Positions 34,740 to 46,379 of a stretch of 48,011 nt of DNA are shown here, one piece after another. Position numbers and translations under genes: made by a program. The notes under the pieces are model-generated. The model was not told the DNA's origin. It ran no database searches and saw only the letters and a list, made by a program, of their open reading frames with translations. Numbering within the stretch: position 1 is the stretch's first letter; each line of letters begins with the position of its first letter. The stretch is from positions 1-48,011 of the forward strand of contig JAYMTA010000060.1 of assembly GCA_036897625.1 (NCBI GenBank). The letters run 5' to 3'. The DNA comes from Pelargonium cotyledonis. Taxonomy: Eukaryota > Streptophyta > Magnoliopsida > Geraniales > Geraniaceae.

Positions 34740-34979
34740 TTTTTGTGGTGTCTGTAGTGTGATGGATGGCCGTGCATGGAAGATGAAGCTTTGGTGGTGC
34801 TTGATTTGGGTCAGTATGAATGTCGGATCGTGTCTCTTGGCCCGACGAACGTCTTTGCTCTATGATGTCTTATTATTTTTGACGATGCCGGAATGATTTG
34901 GACCTGATTTGACTTGGAACGTTTCTCATTTTGAACCACTGGAGCATTCTGCCTTCTATATAACTTCATCAACTTCTGA

Positions 34980-35237
34980 TATTAATTCTACATCAAATTC
35001 TAATTCCAAAGCCTAAATAAATACACTCCAATCAATAAATGAAGACATTTATATTTTGAACATAGCCTCGCCTTCCATATGAATAGATGCTAGCATCATC
35101 CTTTTTTGTGAATTCGGCGTGCAATAGTATGTGAAATATTCTTCTGCCCGCCATATCCAGTCTCGCAGATCTGTGGTACCATTGAATTTGGGAAATCGGA
35201 CTGCAACTGGTTGGCAGGAGGGGGTGAAAGCACCATC
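34980..35237 (-). pseudogene. gag core fragment of the LTR element
   Basis: The translation VRFPKFNGTTDLRDWIWRAE, EYFTYY and QKRMMLASIHMEGEA is the N-terminal half of the plant gypsy retrotrans_gag domain. After a stop at about 35049 the same frame gives IDWSVFI and ALELEFDVE, the next conserved block. The reading runs directly out of the LTR (35238) with no 5'UTR between, so gag start and leader are deleted. Stops at 35049 and about 35013 show it is dead. Confidence 0.75.
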
Positions 35238-35658
35238 TGGTACAAGTTTGGAATCATACGGATATGTATACAAATACATTTTGCTCTTTATTCCAATAAA
35301 TCGAACTAATACACAAGAAAGAAGAGAAAAGGATTGCCGAATCAGCAACCTTTGAGATGGCGAAAAGACTACTCAGTTTAAAGTAAGGAGACTGAGATCG
35401 AGAAATAGAAAAGAGTTACCATTACGGTAATCTTCAAAGAGAGAATGAATACAGAAAGATGGGAAACCCGACTAATAACTAAAACTAAACTCACATATTT
35501 CCCCCGTAACTAATATGAGTTCAAGCTTATAAATAACAACTAGAGAAAGTATTCAGTTCGCAATAGAACTCTTTATCCTCATCACTATCTTACTATTTGA
35601 TAATTCAAATAGTTATTAGTGATAATTACTATTCAAGCTCCAATCTCATCTTGTTCCA
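35238..35658 (-). repeat. 5' LTR of the minus-strand element
   Basis: 421 bp, partner of 33521-33944. It starts TGGAACAAG and ends TTGTACCA on the minus strand. Differences from its partner are scattered substitutions and a few small indels, indicating moderate age. Confidence 0.9.
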
Positions 35659-35663
35659 GAGGG
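35659..35663. repeat. LTR-element target-site duplication, right
   Basis: GAGGG, identical to 33516-33520. Confidence 0.85.
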
Positions 35664-36854
35664 ATCGTCATTTTTATAAATTGGCCTTAAATGGTTGTTA
35701 AATTACTTTCGTAAGAGATCAATTTAAGGAGGTTTCAAAAGAATTTCATATTTAAAAAAGGTTTGAAACCTCATTTGTGTTTGATTGTACAATATGTTAT
35801 TTTGAGAATGTTAGAGTTTCGGGAGATATAGGTATGTGAGTTTCATGTGTAAGGGTGAGCTTCTAAAAGTTTCATTCTCACACCTTGACACAAGACTAAC
35901 ACTACAAGTTCATTTAAGATCTTTTGATACCTAAGTGCTAAGAACTTTTAGATTAGTGGATAGAAAATTTATATGCCAACATAGGAGTGTAAACTTTGAG
36001 ACATGGATGCTAGTGACTGCTAAAAAGAAACTGAATCTCATGGATGACACACACACCAAGGGAATCAAGTTTTTGCAACCGTATTGTCCTTTTGGAATGA
36101 AAAAAGTCATTTGAAACTTAATTGGTTAGAGTGCATATATGATAATCCATTTATTGATTGTATGCTTGCTTGCTCTAATCGAACCATTTAAATCTTTTGA
36201 TTTTAAGTTCAGAGATAAAAGTTGGATGTTCAGGCCCTTGGGGTATAATCGGAGGCTTGAATTCTTGCTCATGGGTTCCTAAAACATGCACAAGGGTAAC
36301 ACACCATTAAACAGAGACCCAAGTGTGTATTTGAATCACATTTTGCCACAAAAGACTCTCGAGAGCATTTGTAGAGAGATAAAGTGGGGAGAAAATGGAA
36401 ATCTCTTGTAAATTGTTAAGATTCATTCTTCTTGCCAAAAAAATTGTATTTATATTTACAAGTCAAACTCGTCACGTGCCGTAGTGTGGTTAATTGTTAG
36501 AGGAGTGAATTCTTCTCTTAGTGTTGGAGTTCCAGACTTATGCCCACCATGACCACGAGCGTTAGATAAGATTCTAAACTTCTAGAAACCTTTCAAACAG
36601 CATTGTGGGGAGAAGTGAAACCCCTAAGAGCCTTTACCGGTTTGGGTAGAGTATTAGTGTTTTGATGAACTAAGACATTGCGGTGACGGCCCAGAGAGGC
36701 GGGGAGACTTGAAGGTGAATAAAAGAGGTGGTGAGCCCTGATCGTGACCTGATAAGGAGGGAATCCTTGATAGAGACTCAGAGATGCAAGTTGCGAACCT
36801 ATTAAATGAGCTAAGTATTATGACCTTCTTCCTCGAAGCATCAGAATTGACTCA
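35664..36854. other. No gene recognised
   Basis: Intergenic sequence without a protein-like frame longer than about 60 codons. No terminal repeats or tandem arrays were seen. A patch at 36650-36800 is less AT-rich and may be the edge of the GC-rich block that follows. Confidence 0.4.
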
Positions 36855-37241
36855 TTGAATAACGCACAAAGAAAAATCACCGTTCTCGCCGCGACGAAGG
36901 TTCTCCCATGGGCAAACCTTTGTTGCAACGAGCTTTTCTTTATCCCAATGCATGCCTTCTCATGGGTAGGAAGGATGTCCTCATGGGCAACGTTCATAGG
37001 AGCAAACTTCAGAATTGCAGGGCGCTTTGGGTGCAATCCTAAAGCAAGTTTGTGGGGGCGTACTTCAGGGGTATGTCTACAGGCGTGCTTCTGGAGCAAG
37101 TCCACGAGGGCCACTTCGGGCCCAAAACGCCATCATGGGGAGGAAGATCTTTGGGAAAGACTCAATCTCGCCGAACGAGAATTTCTTCTTCGCGACGGGG
37201 CATTGCTCGAACGCGAAGGGAGACGATTTCAAGAGTGCAAG
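36855..37241. other. GC-rich block with overlapping open frames, unrecognised
   Basis: This stretch is clearly richer in GC and CpG than its surroundings and is open in several frames at once, including 142 codons from 36855 on the plus strand. None of the translations shows a known motif. CpG-containing phrases such as TCGCCGCGACGAAGG and TTCGCGACGGGG recur in both orientations. It resumes after the hAT-like insertion at about 37520. Multi-frame openness suggests a repeat rather than a gene. Confidence 0.35.
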
Positions 37242-37511
37242 CATGGACGGATCCAGAAATTTTGTTCAGTGGAGGCAAACTAACAAAATATCAAAATGAG
37301 AATGATAAAATTTCATGTTTAGGAAATAGAATGATAAATACTTGTAAATTCTTGTGTAAAATGTAAAAATCCAAAAATGTTTTGTGGGGACAAAACAAAA
37401 AATAGTGAGAGAAAATGTGGAAAATAAAATAAATTTATAGGTATATTTTATAATTTTAAAATCTTAGTGGGGGCAACAGCCCCCAATAGCTACCATTTGC
37501 GTTCGTCCCAG
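37242..37511. mobile_element. hAT-like non-autonomous element, 270 bp
   Basis: Ends are CATGGACGGATCCAG at the left and TTCGTCCCAG at the right (imperfect inverted termini). They are followed inward by CAGTGGAGGC and GGGGGCAACAGCCCCC. The 8-bp sequence AGTGCAAG flanks both sides (37234-37241 and 37512-37519), as for hAT elements. It is AT-rich inside, with no ORF, and it interrupts the GC-rich block. Confidence 0.82.
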
Positions 37512-37519
37512 AGTGCAAG

Positions 37520-38310
37520 TGACTTGGTCGCGGGACGAGCTTAAAGGTATGCTTCAAGGCGCCTGATATTTGATGAAGAGATTCGGAGAAGTTTAAGGAG
37601 ACTGAATTTGGAGAAGAGGTTCGGTGAAGATTTTGGGGAAGTGGTCAACGTGTGTTTGGGCACCACGTGTCGAGTTATCATTCTTCGTTTTAACTTCTGA
37701 TTTTTTTTAGTTGCATCACTTAGTATTAGGTTAATAATTAACTTCATTTGTGTTGTTTTGCTGATGAATTTGAGATGATTGATGAACAAAATATCGCCAC
37801 CGATGAGAGATTATTGAGAAAGATGATCCATGTCCTCTACAAGGCAAGATAGAAAAACAACCATATATGGCTGTGATACTAGACTTTCTGGTGACAAAAG
37901 TTCTAATGAAAAGATGTTGAAATCAGATTGTAAGGATAGAGTTCACTAATGGGTTTTCGTGTAGAGATGGGTAGGCTAAAATGATGATTTTTCTATGAAT
38001 TACCATTTAGCCCTTTTTAAGATGAAGGGTTTAGATTGCTTATGTCAATAAGTTGTCCTATATTTAATCCAAACCTCACTGTACAATCTGATGAGTATTG
38101 TACCTGTTTATAGAAGCATGAAATGAACTATCTGTGAAACTATTCAATCCAAATCCAATGCAAACAATGAGAACCTATTATGTTTCCTCTAAAGCTACAC
38201 AAAACTAAAATATTTGCCAAATGAATTGCTCTTTCTGGCTTATTGTTTCTGTTTCTCAAAACCCTTCACTATAACAAGAAGCAACTCGTAAATTCGTGGC
38301 TGTAACCCGA
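37520..38310. other. Spacer and probable 3'UTR of the carboxypeptidase gene
   Basis: No coding sequence recognised. The final 100-200 bp before 38311 is likely transcribed from the minus strand as 3'UTR. Confidence 0.4.
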
Positions 38311-41300
38311 TCAATCATCGATGGAAGGACATGTTGTATTGGGCAATCTTCGGCCTGCAACAAAGTTGGAGAAGAGGTGCAGGGCTCTTGATGGCTGCGC
38401 GTAAGGTACCATATGAGCAGCACCCCTTACTGTCGCGAAAGTTAATAGATTTCCATACTCAGTTGCCCAACCTCCAACCTATAAAAATAATGGATAGACA
38501 AAATCAGTAGTTTATCTACCATAGAGAAAAACGCAACCTACTATAAATAATCTGAGTTACACTCCTACCTGTTTTTTGTGGAACCAAGCTCCATATGGTA
38601 CCGTGTTTTGGAGCTTCATATCGTGAGCTAATTCACGAACAAGTGTGCGAGAGCCAAGTAAAGGAACAACAGAATCTTGATCCCCACTGCAACCAGTTCA
38701 AACATAACATTTATACATTATCGATATAGAGTGTACTACCCTTTATGTAAAATTGCACTTCATGAATTATCTTCCTTTTTTCTAGTTCTCGAGTCTCCAA
38801 ATAGAAACATAATGTGCAATGTAAAATCACCTGAAAATCCAAACGGGGATGTGATTTTGCAGAATGGTTTTGAGCAAAGGAAGAATGTTGATGTTACCAT
38901 CAGTGTCACTGTAGTTTAAAACACTGCAAGAGAGGAAATGCGAGAATTAGAAACTTATTTTCAAATATTAATATCAAAAACTTGTTGCCGGCATGTTGGC
39001 TGAACTGGAAGTTAATATTAATAATAACACGGCCTTGGAATCTAGGATAGTCTAACACAAAATACAAATAGATTAAAGAGCTTCTTATAGTTACCAGAAA
39101 GCAACCAGGAATAAAACTTACCCACTGCACATTGACCAGCTGTATGGTAAGTTTGTCCGATTCGCATGAAGAGCCTTCTGAACCTCAGGAAGGTTGAAAT
39201 AGAAACACCTTTCATAGCTCATACAAACGTCAACACCAACACTAATCTTAGTAGCCTGCAAAAAAGAGAGAATTTTATGATAAACATGAAGCAACAAGAA
39301 GTAAAAAGTAACATCAATAATATATATGGATATGAAGAGAGTACCATTTTCCGCAGTCGTAGTTCTTGTTCTACTATAGATGGATAACAAACATCAAGAA
39401 TTACATCATAATTGTTTATATAATCACCAACAATTTGGTTGGCCTTGGTAATGGCATCATTGCATGTCTGGCTTACATTGTGAGGACTTGCATAGGTATA
39501 GTCATCAAAATCACATTCGTTCATGATGGTAAGACCAATCTCATCGGATATCATTCCATGCGACCAAAAGAATTCATATGTTGCTGGGGTATCACGATCA
39601 AGATTAAGAAGTGGATTGCCGATCTAATCAGAGAACCGAAATGAAAAAGGGTTATGATAAATTATGAAACACAAATCAACTGTAGCATTTAGAAGAAAAT
39701 TTAACAAATGCGGACTACACAATAAGAAAACATCATGAATGGAAATAAACATGTGAGATACTCTTACAGCTACTCCTTTGATATTGAACTTAAAACCAGT
39801 GGAGTGGGCATTGTGGTCCAGTAAAACGATAGCCAATTGAGGTATGTAGTGTCCTATATAACAAGATTAATGTGATGTTAAGTAAAATCAATTAAAGTTA
39901 CCATAATTGTTACAATATTTAACATATTCAAGCCATGATAACGACGAGGAATGAATGGATAGCTCCAAATATGCAGGCTGTTCAATTTCTTATGCTATTA
40001 CAGCTTGTTTTTGCTTTTAAATCCACAAATTTAACTCTTAGCGTGGCCGAGCTCTGTTACTTAATTAGTGACTCCAACCTAGAACCTTAGTATTAGAGCA
40101 TGCTACACAGCCAGAGGAACTGTACAGGAAGTTGCAGTCCAAAATTACAAATAGCATACTGTTTTTCTATCCATATTAGCACTATGAAGTTCGTAAAATG
40201 GCATCCTCCTTTAGAAGATCTCAATTTACATTAACATGATATTTGAGATTTTCTCCAAACTTCAGAGCTAATAATTTCAATGAATAGTCACAAAACTTCT
40301 TATAGTTTTAAATAAGAGTATATTTTTGCAGTTGAAACCATAATAAATATAACATTGTGAAACCTGCATAGCTTTCTCCGGTAAGAAACAATTCTCTGGA
40401 TTTGAATTCTGGAAACTTCTCATACCAATTCAACAAGAAAGTGTGCATATCCAGGGCTGCCAAATATTAATAAACAATTGAGACAGGACAAAATCGATGA
40501 ACACAAGTTATTGATAGAGCCAAAATTCTTAATTTATATAGATTTGAGATGTTGTTACCCGTGGCGGCATCCCCAATATTGTAATCTGAAGTAGTATTTG
40601 AATATGACCATCCTACTCCAGCAGGAGACTCCACAAATAGGAGATTCGATGCTGCCAAACAGAAAGAACAGAAATCAGTAATCATGAATTGTGATAATCG
40701 CTGGTTTCACTAAACAAGGCCTCGTGCGATACCTCTATTCCATGACATTGGGTTCAATCGGAGGCCTCTACCATCAACTCTCGGAAAAAATGGACCTAGT
40801 TCTGTAAAGGCACCTCCACCAATAGAGGAGCAACCTGGGCCTGAACATGGTAAAATTGCAGCATTACATTTAAGAGGAAAGAAAGAAATTTCAGCAGTTC
40901 TCAGTTTCCTATAAACTTCAGTTACTAAAATCTTGATACCCCAAACAAGTAGAATATCGGGAACCAGTATTTTATTTGAAACGTGTTGGGATAAACTTAG
41001 AATATGGATTTGGATTCGGCTCAAATCCAATAGTTTTGAACATGCCTACAACATGAGCTTTCAAATGACAACTCTTCCATATCATTTGAAATTCTATGAT
41101 TTTCCAAACACTATATTTGTATTCGAAATATAACGTTTCAAAACTCAAATTCCAAATCAAACTCATGTTACCTAACACGACTTAAAGTAAGAAATTTGAA
41201 TCTTGACAAACTACATTGGGCATGAGCTCAAGATACAAAGAAAAATAACATTGTCAGGATTTGGGAAATGGTAATGTTTTCCTCAGTTCGAAAATTAAAA

Positions 41301-41650
41301 ACAAAATAAAGCTACTAAAAACAGATCCACATTTTAGAACCAGAATAACTCAATAAAAAATTGAAGACAAGACACAAAAAAAGAGAAGTATGGAAATGAG
41401 GACCTCCATTGAGCCAAAGAGTGAGAGGTTTTTTGAGCGGCTCGTTGTCGGCTTCAACAAAGTAGTAAAACAAGGACCTCCCAGCTTTCGCATCCACATC
41501 AATGTAGCCGGCGAATTGTCGGAACCCGACTGGAGGCTGACCGGGAAGCTTCACCACCAGATCCTCATCTGGGAACCCACTAATCGAAACCACCAAAACA
41601 CCCAGCAACAACAAACCCACTAATCTTCCACCAAACCAGAACCTACCCAT
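38311..41650 (-). CDS. SCPL45: Serine carboxypeptidase-like protein (SCPL42-45 clade)
   Basis: Peptidase family S10 (alpha/beta hydrolase), secreted or vacuolar; members either trim C-terminal residues or act as acyltransferases, and the substrate here is unknown. Exons in transcript order: 41404-41650, 40733-40840, 40559-40651, 40364-40456, 39768-39853, 39345-39623, 39122-39255, 38831-38923, 38569-38686, 38311-38478. Phases are consistent, giving 472 aa (family about 460). Residues 1-25 form a signal peptide ([16 protein letters not shown]). The oxyanion region is [14 protein letters not shown], followed by [17 protein letters not shown]. Catalytic triad: S178 in GESYAG, D382 in [10 protein letters not shown]439 in GAAHMVP. 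Several N-X-S/T sites (NTTS, NVSQ, NRTN, NYSD, NTTC) suggest glycosylation. The [17 protein letters not shown] start of the mature chain and the [14 protein letters not shown] tail place it near Arabidopsis SCPL42-45; the exact ortholog number is tentative. Confidence 0.95.
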
Positions 41651-41718
41651 CTCAAGATTTGCTTCAAATTCTCACTCACTCACTCACTATCTTCAAATTC
41701 TGCAAAAGAATTGCAGTA

Positions 41719-41725
41719 TTATATA
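41719..41725 (-). promoter_or_regulatory. TATA box of the carboxypeptidase gene
   Basis: TATATAA on the minus strand lies about 70 bp before the ATG, implying a 5'UTR of roughly 30-45 bp. A GAGT repeat (minus-strand GTGAGTGAGTGAGTGAG, 41673-41691) stands between them. Confidence 0.55.
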
Positions 41726-41729
41726 GGAA

Positions 41730-42165
41730 TTAAAGATGGAGTATTTAATTTGTTTATTTCCGTAAATAACAATGATATGATGACGTATTTGCATAAAGTC
41801 ATGGACACATTCCACGCGGACAGAGCTGAAATGGAGTTAAAAATCCGAAAAAATCAAATGTAGATACTCCTATAAATGGGCATAATACATGGAGAAAGAA
41901 ACGTTGGGAGGTTGGAGAAGGTGGAGATATGGGAATGATTTTTACTTTATTTACTATTTTTGAGCTATTACTAGTTTACTGAGTTGGGTTCTACACTATG
42001 ACTTTATGGACTTTTTTGTTTTATTTTAAAAAGTATTATATAATAAAAGTTAAATAAACTTTAAAAAATATATTTGAATTTAGAAAGAAAAGGAATTCCC
42101 GCCCTCTTAATTGAATGGTTTAAGGTACATATGTGGTGGAAGGCTGGAAGCAGATAAGATGATTT
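41730..42165. other. Carboxypeptidase upstream region
   Basis: AT-rich sequence with no gene. It would contain the distal promoter of the minus-strand carboxypeptidase gene and ends where LINE coding sequence begins. Confidence 0.4.
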
Positions 42166-42167
42166 TT

Positions 42168-45100
42168 TGTGGGACATGGAAGTCATATTTGCGGGTTCAT
42201 GTTCTGATCGATATTTGGTTGCCTATTAAAAGACAAATGTGATTGAAAGTAGTAGGAGGGGTTTGGTTATGGGTTAATTTTAAGTATGAACGCCTGCTTT
42301 GTTTTGTTTCTATTGTAGAATTATTGACCACTATGACAAGAATTGTTTGTCTCTGGCTAAGAATCTAGGTGCGGGGATGGGACGCAATATGGTGTTTGGC
42401 TTTGTGTACTCAGTAGAAGGGGAATTAGTTTTGTTGGTGCAAAGTGGTTGGTGGCTTGAGATGGTGTTGCTATGGATGTCGAAGGGGAAGGGACTGATGC
42501 TGATAATGGGGCGGGAAAGAAGAAATAGGATGATAAGTTGGCTCTTAGTGATTTCTAATGCTAATCCATAAAACTTGTGTCAGGCGGATCCAAATGGTGT
42601 GGTCCGCCGGTCCCAATGGGTATCTATCTAGAGTTGGAACTGTTGCGGACAGTGCAAGTCCTTCTAGAGTTGGTTAGGGCCACATCGAACCTTATTATTT
42701 TTTTTATTGAAACTCATAGATGTCGTAGCAGGTTGAAGTGTTTAACAAAATATTCAACAATGAATGGGATGTTTAGCTTTGTTATGAGATTGTAAGATTA
42801 GTGTCTTTGCTTAGCTTTTATAATGTGTTTATTGATGTGGTTGTTTGTAGGGAGGATAATGGTAGATGGCATGTAAGTGGTTTTTATGGCGAGCCAAATA
42901 AAATCTTAGGGCGCGGAGTTGGGATGCTTTGAAATGGCTTGCGGTAGGTCGAATCTACCTTAGTTATATGTGAGAGATTATAACAATATATTGTTGGCTT
43001 CGGAAAAGAGAGGGGGTTTGGTGTATCCAAATAGGCTAATTAATGTTTTTAATCAAGTTATTCAAGATGCTAGATTGGTTGATTTAGGAATGATGGGGTA
43101 TGCTTTTACTTGGAGGCATTGCTAAAGTTCAGGTGATAGAATTGAGGAAAGATTGACATGGAGTTTGAGTCCGAAAGTTTTATGGAAATGTTCCCAACTT
43201 ACAAGGTTCACAAACCTGCTTTTTTCTTATTAGGATCATCGGCTGGGAAAATTGGTAGTAGAAGGTAGCGCTTCATTTTTTTTTCTTATGATACATTTTA
43301 TTCATCCAACCTCAAGGTTCAAATAAAAGTACATAGCGAAAATCTAAATCTCAACTCAAGCAAGAGAGAGGGTCAAAAATCCAAGTGTTAAGAGAAAAAT
43401 TATCGGAAAAAGAGTTGTCTATACAAGAAATCAAAGATAAACTAAAACTTTGAATACACAAAACCGTCCCTTGAGCCTCCGGAAACTTATGCCGAAAGAC
43501 AATCGAAAGACAATCTCATTATGACCCAACCAAATGTACCACAAAGCAATAGAACAAAGGGCTTCACATATCTTACAACCGAGTTGGCTGCCCATGAAAG
43601 CCACCACCAAGACGCTAGCCAAGTGTAACAGTTAGCCGGAAAGGCTAACACCACCCCAACCAATCCAAGAGACCACACCAAATCTGATAAGTCCAAGGAC
43701 ACCATAACAAAAGATGGGAGCAAGTTTCCATAGTCGAGTCACATAACCGGCATAAGCAATCAAAATCAGCTGGTAAAATGTGTCGAAACACCAAAAAAAA
43801 TCCAAGCAGGAAACGCTACTGAGGGCGGATAACCATGCAAAACGTTGCATTTTCAGTGGCGCGAATGGTCGCCAAATAAGTTTGGAGCCTGAAAAGCGGA
43901 TATGCAGCGTAGCGGAGTATAGAAAATCATAAGCTTTTTTGGAACTAAACTTACCAGAAGCTGAATTTGACCAGAAGAACTTGTTCGACGAAGCGCCATT
44001 CAAATCAACACCACTAACTAGTAAGCACAACTCTTCCATGGAGTCTAGCTCCCACACAATTGTCGGCGAAACAAAGCTGGTACACTCTCTGACGTTTCCA
44101 TTTTAAAAATATGTGTTTGGATGGTTTAAAGATGTTTTTTGAAAGAGGTTGGAGATGTGATCGTATATGACATCCAAGACCAAATTCATTGTTGTGGTAT
44201 ATAGCTTATGCGAATGGGAGATGACAAAGCAGATAATTGGTTCGACAAGCTCGTTTAATTGAGGAAAGGGGGGTTGTTTTGGGTTCCGAGGAAGGCGTAT
44301 GCAAGACGATTATTGGAAACAATGGACTAAAGCAATGTGGCTTCAAAATGGGAATGTCAATACTCCGTATTTCCATGTTGTTGCTAGTGGTTGAAAGCAT
44401 GCCAATTTGATCACAAAGATTTGTGATTCATCGGGTTAATAGGTGAAAAGGAATAATGGATTGCATGAATATTTGTATTACCATTTCAAGTCTGTTTTTC
44501 AATCTCATAGATCAAATTCGAGTCTTGTTTGTGGGTTGGTAGAGAAAAAAGTTTTGAATGCTCAAAATGAATCTCTGTTAGCAGAGTTTATAGTGTAAGA
44601 TGTCAAGGCGGTTGTTCAAAGTATGCATTGATCCAAATAAGTCTTCGAGACCAGATGGAACAAATCTCACGTTTTATCATAAACTTTGACATCTTATGGA
44701 ATGAGATGGGGTAAGAGATTACTTGAGTTTCATTCGAAATGGGACTTTACCTGAGGGTTTAAATGATATAATCATCATTTTGATTCCTAAAAAAAATTGG
44801 TTTTGGAAGTGGTCGGTGATTTATGCAATGTTATTTATAAAATTGTAGCCAAAATGCTTGCCAATCGATTGAAAACATTTTTTAGAAGCGTAGTTTCTTC
44901 TAGCCAGACTGCTTTTATTTCGGGCCGTTTAATTTCAGATAATGTTTGTATAGTGAACGAGGTGATTCATTGGTATAAGAGAAAAACGCAGGGTCGTGTA
45001 GGGTGGGTAGAGTTAAGCTTGATATGGCTAAGGCTTATGATCGCATCAAGTGGAATGTTTTAGAAAAAATGTTTTGTGATTTGGGTTTTGCGAATAGGTG

Positions 45101-46370
45101 GACAAATCTTATGATTATGTGTGTTCGTTCCGTTTGGTTTAATATTTTACTAGATAGTGAATTATCATAGTATTTTACTTTAAGTAGAGGTTTGATACAT
45201 GGAGACCCTCTATCCTCGTATTTGTTTATTTTGTGTGCGGATGGTCTTTCGGCCCCGCTTCATCATTACGAGACTATTGGCAGGCTATCGGGTTGTAGGG
45301 TTGCCGGAAATGCACCAAGAATATCCCACCTATTTTTTGGCGGATGATTCACTATTGTATTTTAACCCGGGCTTCGAGAGGTTGTGGTGATTAAGTATGT
45401 TTTGGATTGTTATACAACAGCCTTGGGTTATTTCGTGAATTATTCGAAATCCAGTATGTTGTTTAGAGCTAATTCAAATGGTGAATGTAGGAGACTTGTG
45501 AATGGATGTTCAGGAGTTGTTGAGGTTGTCACCTTATGGGTCGATCTCTGGTTGGTGTGTTTCGGGGTGTTCTTGAGAAGGTTAATTTGAACGAGAATTA
45601 ATTCATGGTTGAAGTGTTTTATGTCAATGTCAGTAGAGAAATTGTATTGAAAGTTGTGGCTCAGGCTATTCCTAATTTATTTATGTTTATTTGTTGTCGA
45701 ATTCAATAAGTTACAGTTTGAGAGAATGTTGAATTCTTTTTTGTGGGGAAGTAATGAAGGTGGTCGAAATTCTATTCACTGGTTTGCTTGGCTAAGGTTG
45801 TGTTCTGAAAATCCATTTGGTGAGATTGGTTTTAAGCAAATAAAAATGTTCAATGTTAAGATGTTTACCAAACAGGGATGACGTTTGTTGTTGAATCTAG
45901 ATTCTTTGTTGGAAAAGGTTTTTTCTAGCTGTTATTTCTCAGGTAGAAGCTTTTTACATGCCTCGATTGGATTGAATCCAAGCTATGTTTGGAGGAGTTT
46001 TCAGAAGGCTCAATCATTGATGCAGTGTAGTGCGTGTGAATGAGTTGTTGAAGAGTGATGGATGTGGATAGAATAGAGAGCTAGTTCATGATTTATTTGA
46101 GACGTCAATTTGTGACAAAATTCTTTTAACTGCTATTAATTATTGATTTCAAAGAATGGATTTTTGGATGTGGTTGTGGGATCGAAAAGATGTGGTTACC
46201 GTCGACTTTGTTGGGGAGGAGCAGGATGATGTTCTGCGTCGATAGTGGAAGGTAGTGTGAAAAGTAAGTTTGCCTCCTAAATTTAAATTTTTTATTTGGA
46301 AGTTGGTGGTGGGATATTTTCTGGACATGACCCTATTAGCGAGTCGACATGTTAATGGTGTTTTGTCTTT
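42168..46370 (+). mobile_element. Decayed L1-type LINE, plus strand, interrupted
   Basis: Broken translation follows the L1 order. The ORF1 part has IDIWLPIKRQMRLKVVGG and a CCHC knuckle C-F-Y-C-RIID-H-YDKN-C (42305-42346). Endonuclease blocks are ETHRCRSRL (about 42710), DNGRWHVSGFYGEPN (42855), DLGMMGYAFTW (43080). RT blocks are RPDGTNLTFYHKLW (44650), NGTLPEGLND (44732), AKMLANRLKTFFRSVVSSSQ (about 44850), HGDPLSSYLF (about 45200) and LADDSLLYF (about 45340). The C-terminal connection follows (FLWGSNEGGRNSIHWFAW, about 45745). Many stops and shifts make it dead. It lacks the zf-RVT/RNase H end and is cut off near 46370. A second LINE tail is inserted at 43276-44090. Confidence 0.85.
43276..44090 (-). 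mobile_element. 5'-truncated LINE tail nested in reverse
   Basis: Minus-strand sequence ends in AATAAAATGTATCATAAG followed by a 9-A tail (43276-43284). Upstream it encodes the connection and zf-RVT region: WELDSMEELCLLV, FFWSNSASGKFSSKKAYDF, WRPFAPLKMQRFAWL and, in a shifted frame, IALWYIWLGHNEIVFR. It is truncated at about 44090. Flanks CGCTTCATTT and CGTTTCCATTT may be a diverged target-site duplication. LINE coding sequence on the plus strand resumes after it. Confidence 0.8.
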
Positions 46371-46379
46371 TTCGGATTA

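Larger units (their letters stand above)
33521..35658 (-). mobile_element. Miniaturised Ty3/gypsy-derived LTR retrotransposon, complete
   Basis: Two LTRs of 424 and 421 bp with TG...CA ends flank a 1.3-kb interior, and the whole is bounded by the 5-bp duplication GAGGG. Next to the 3' LTR the minus strand reads CTCGAGGACAAGGTC, TTTTGAGGGG and then TTGGCAA, the integrase end plus polypurine tract usual in plant gypsy elements. Next to the 5' LTR lies a gag core. Protease, RT, RNase H and the body of integrase are absent. It is therefore a deletion derivative that must have moved, if recently, with enzymes from a relative (inference). No standard primer-binding site follows the 5' LTR. Confidence 0.9.

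Noticed and set aside
36818..37114. Minus-strand gene in the GC-rich block
   Set aside because: Frames are open on both strands at once, which is expected from GC-rich composition, and no motif supports any of them.
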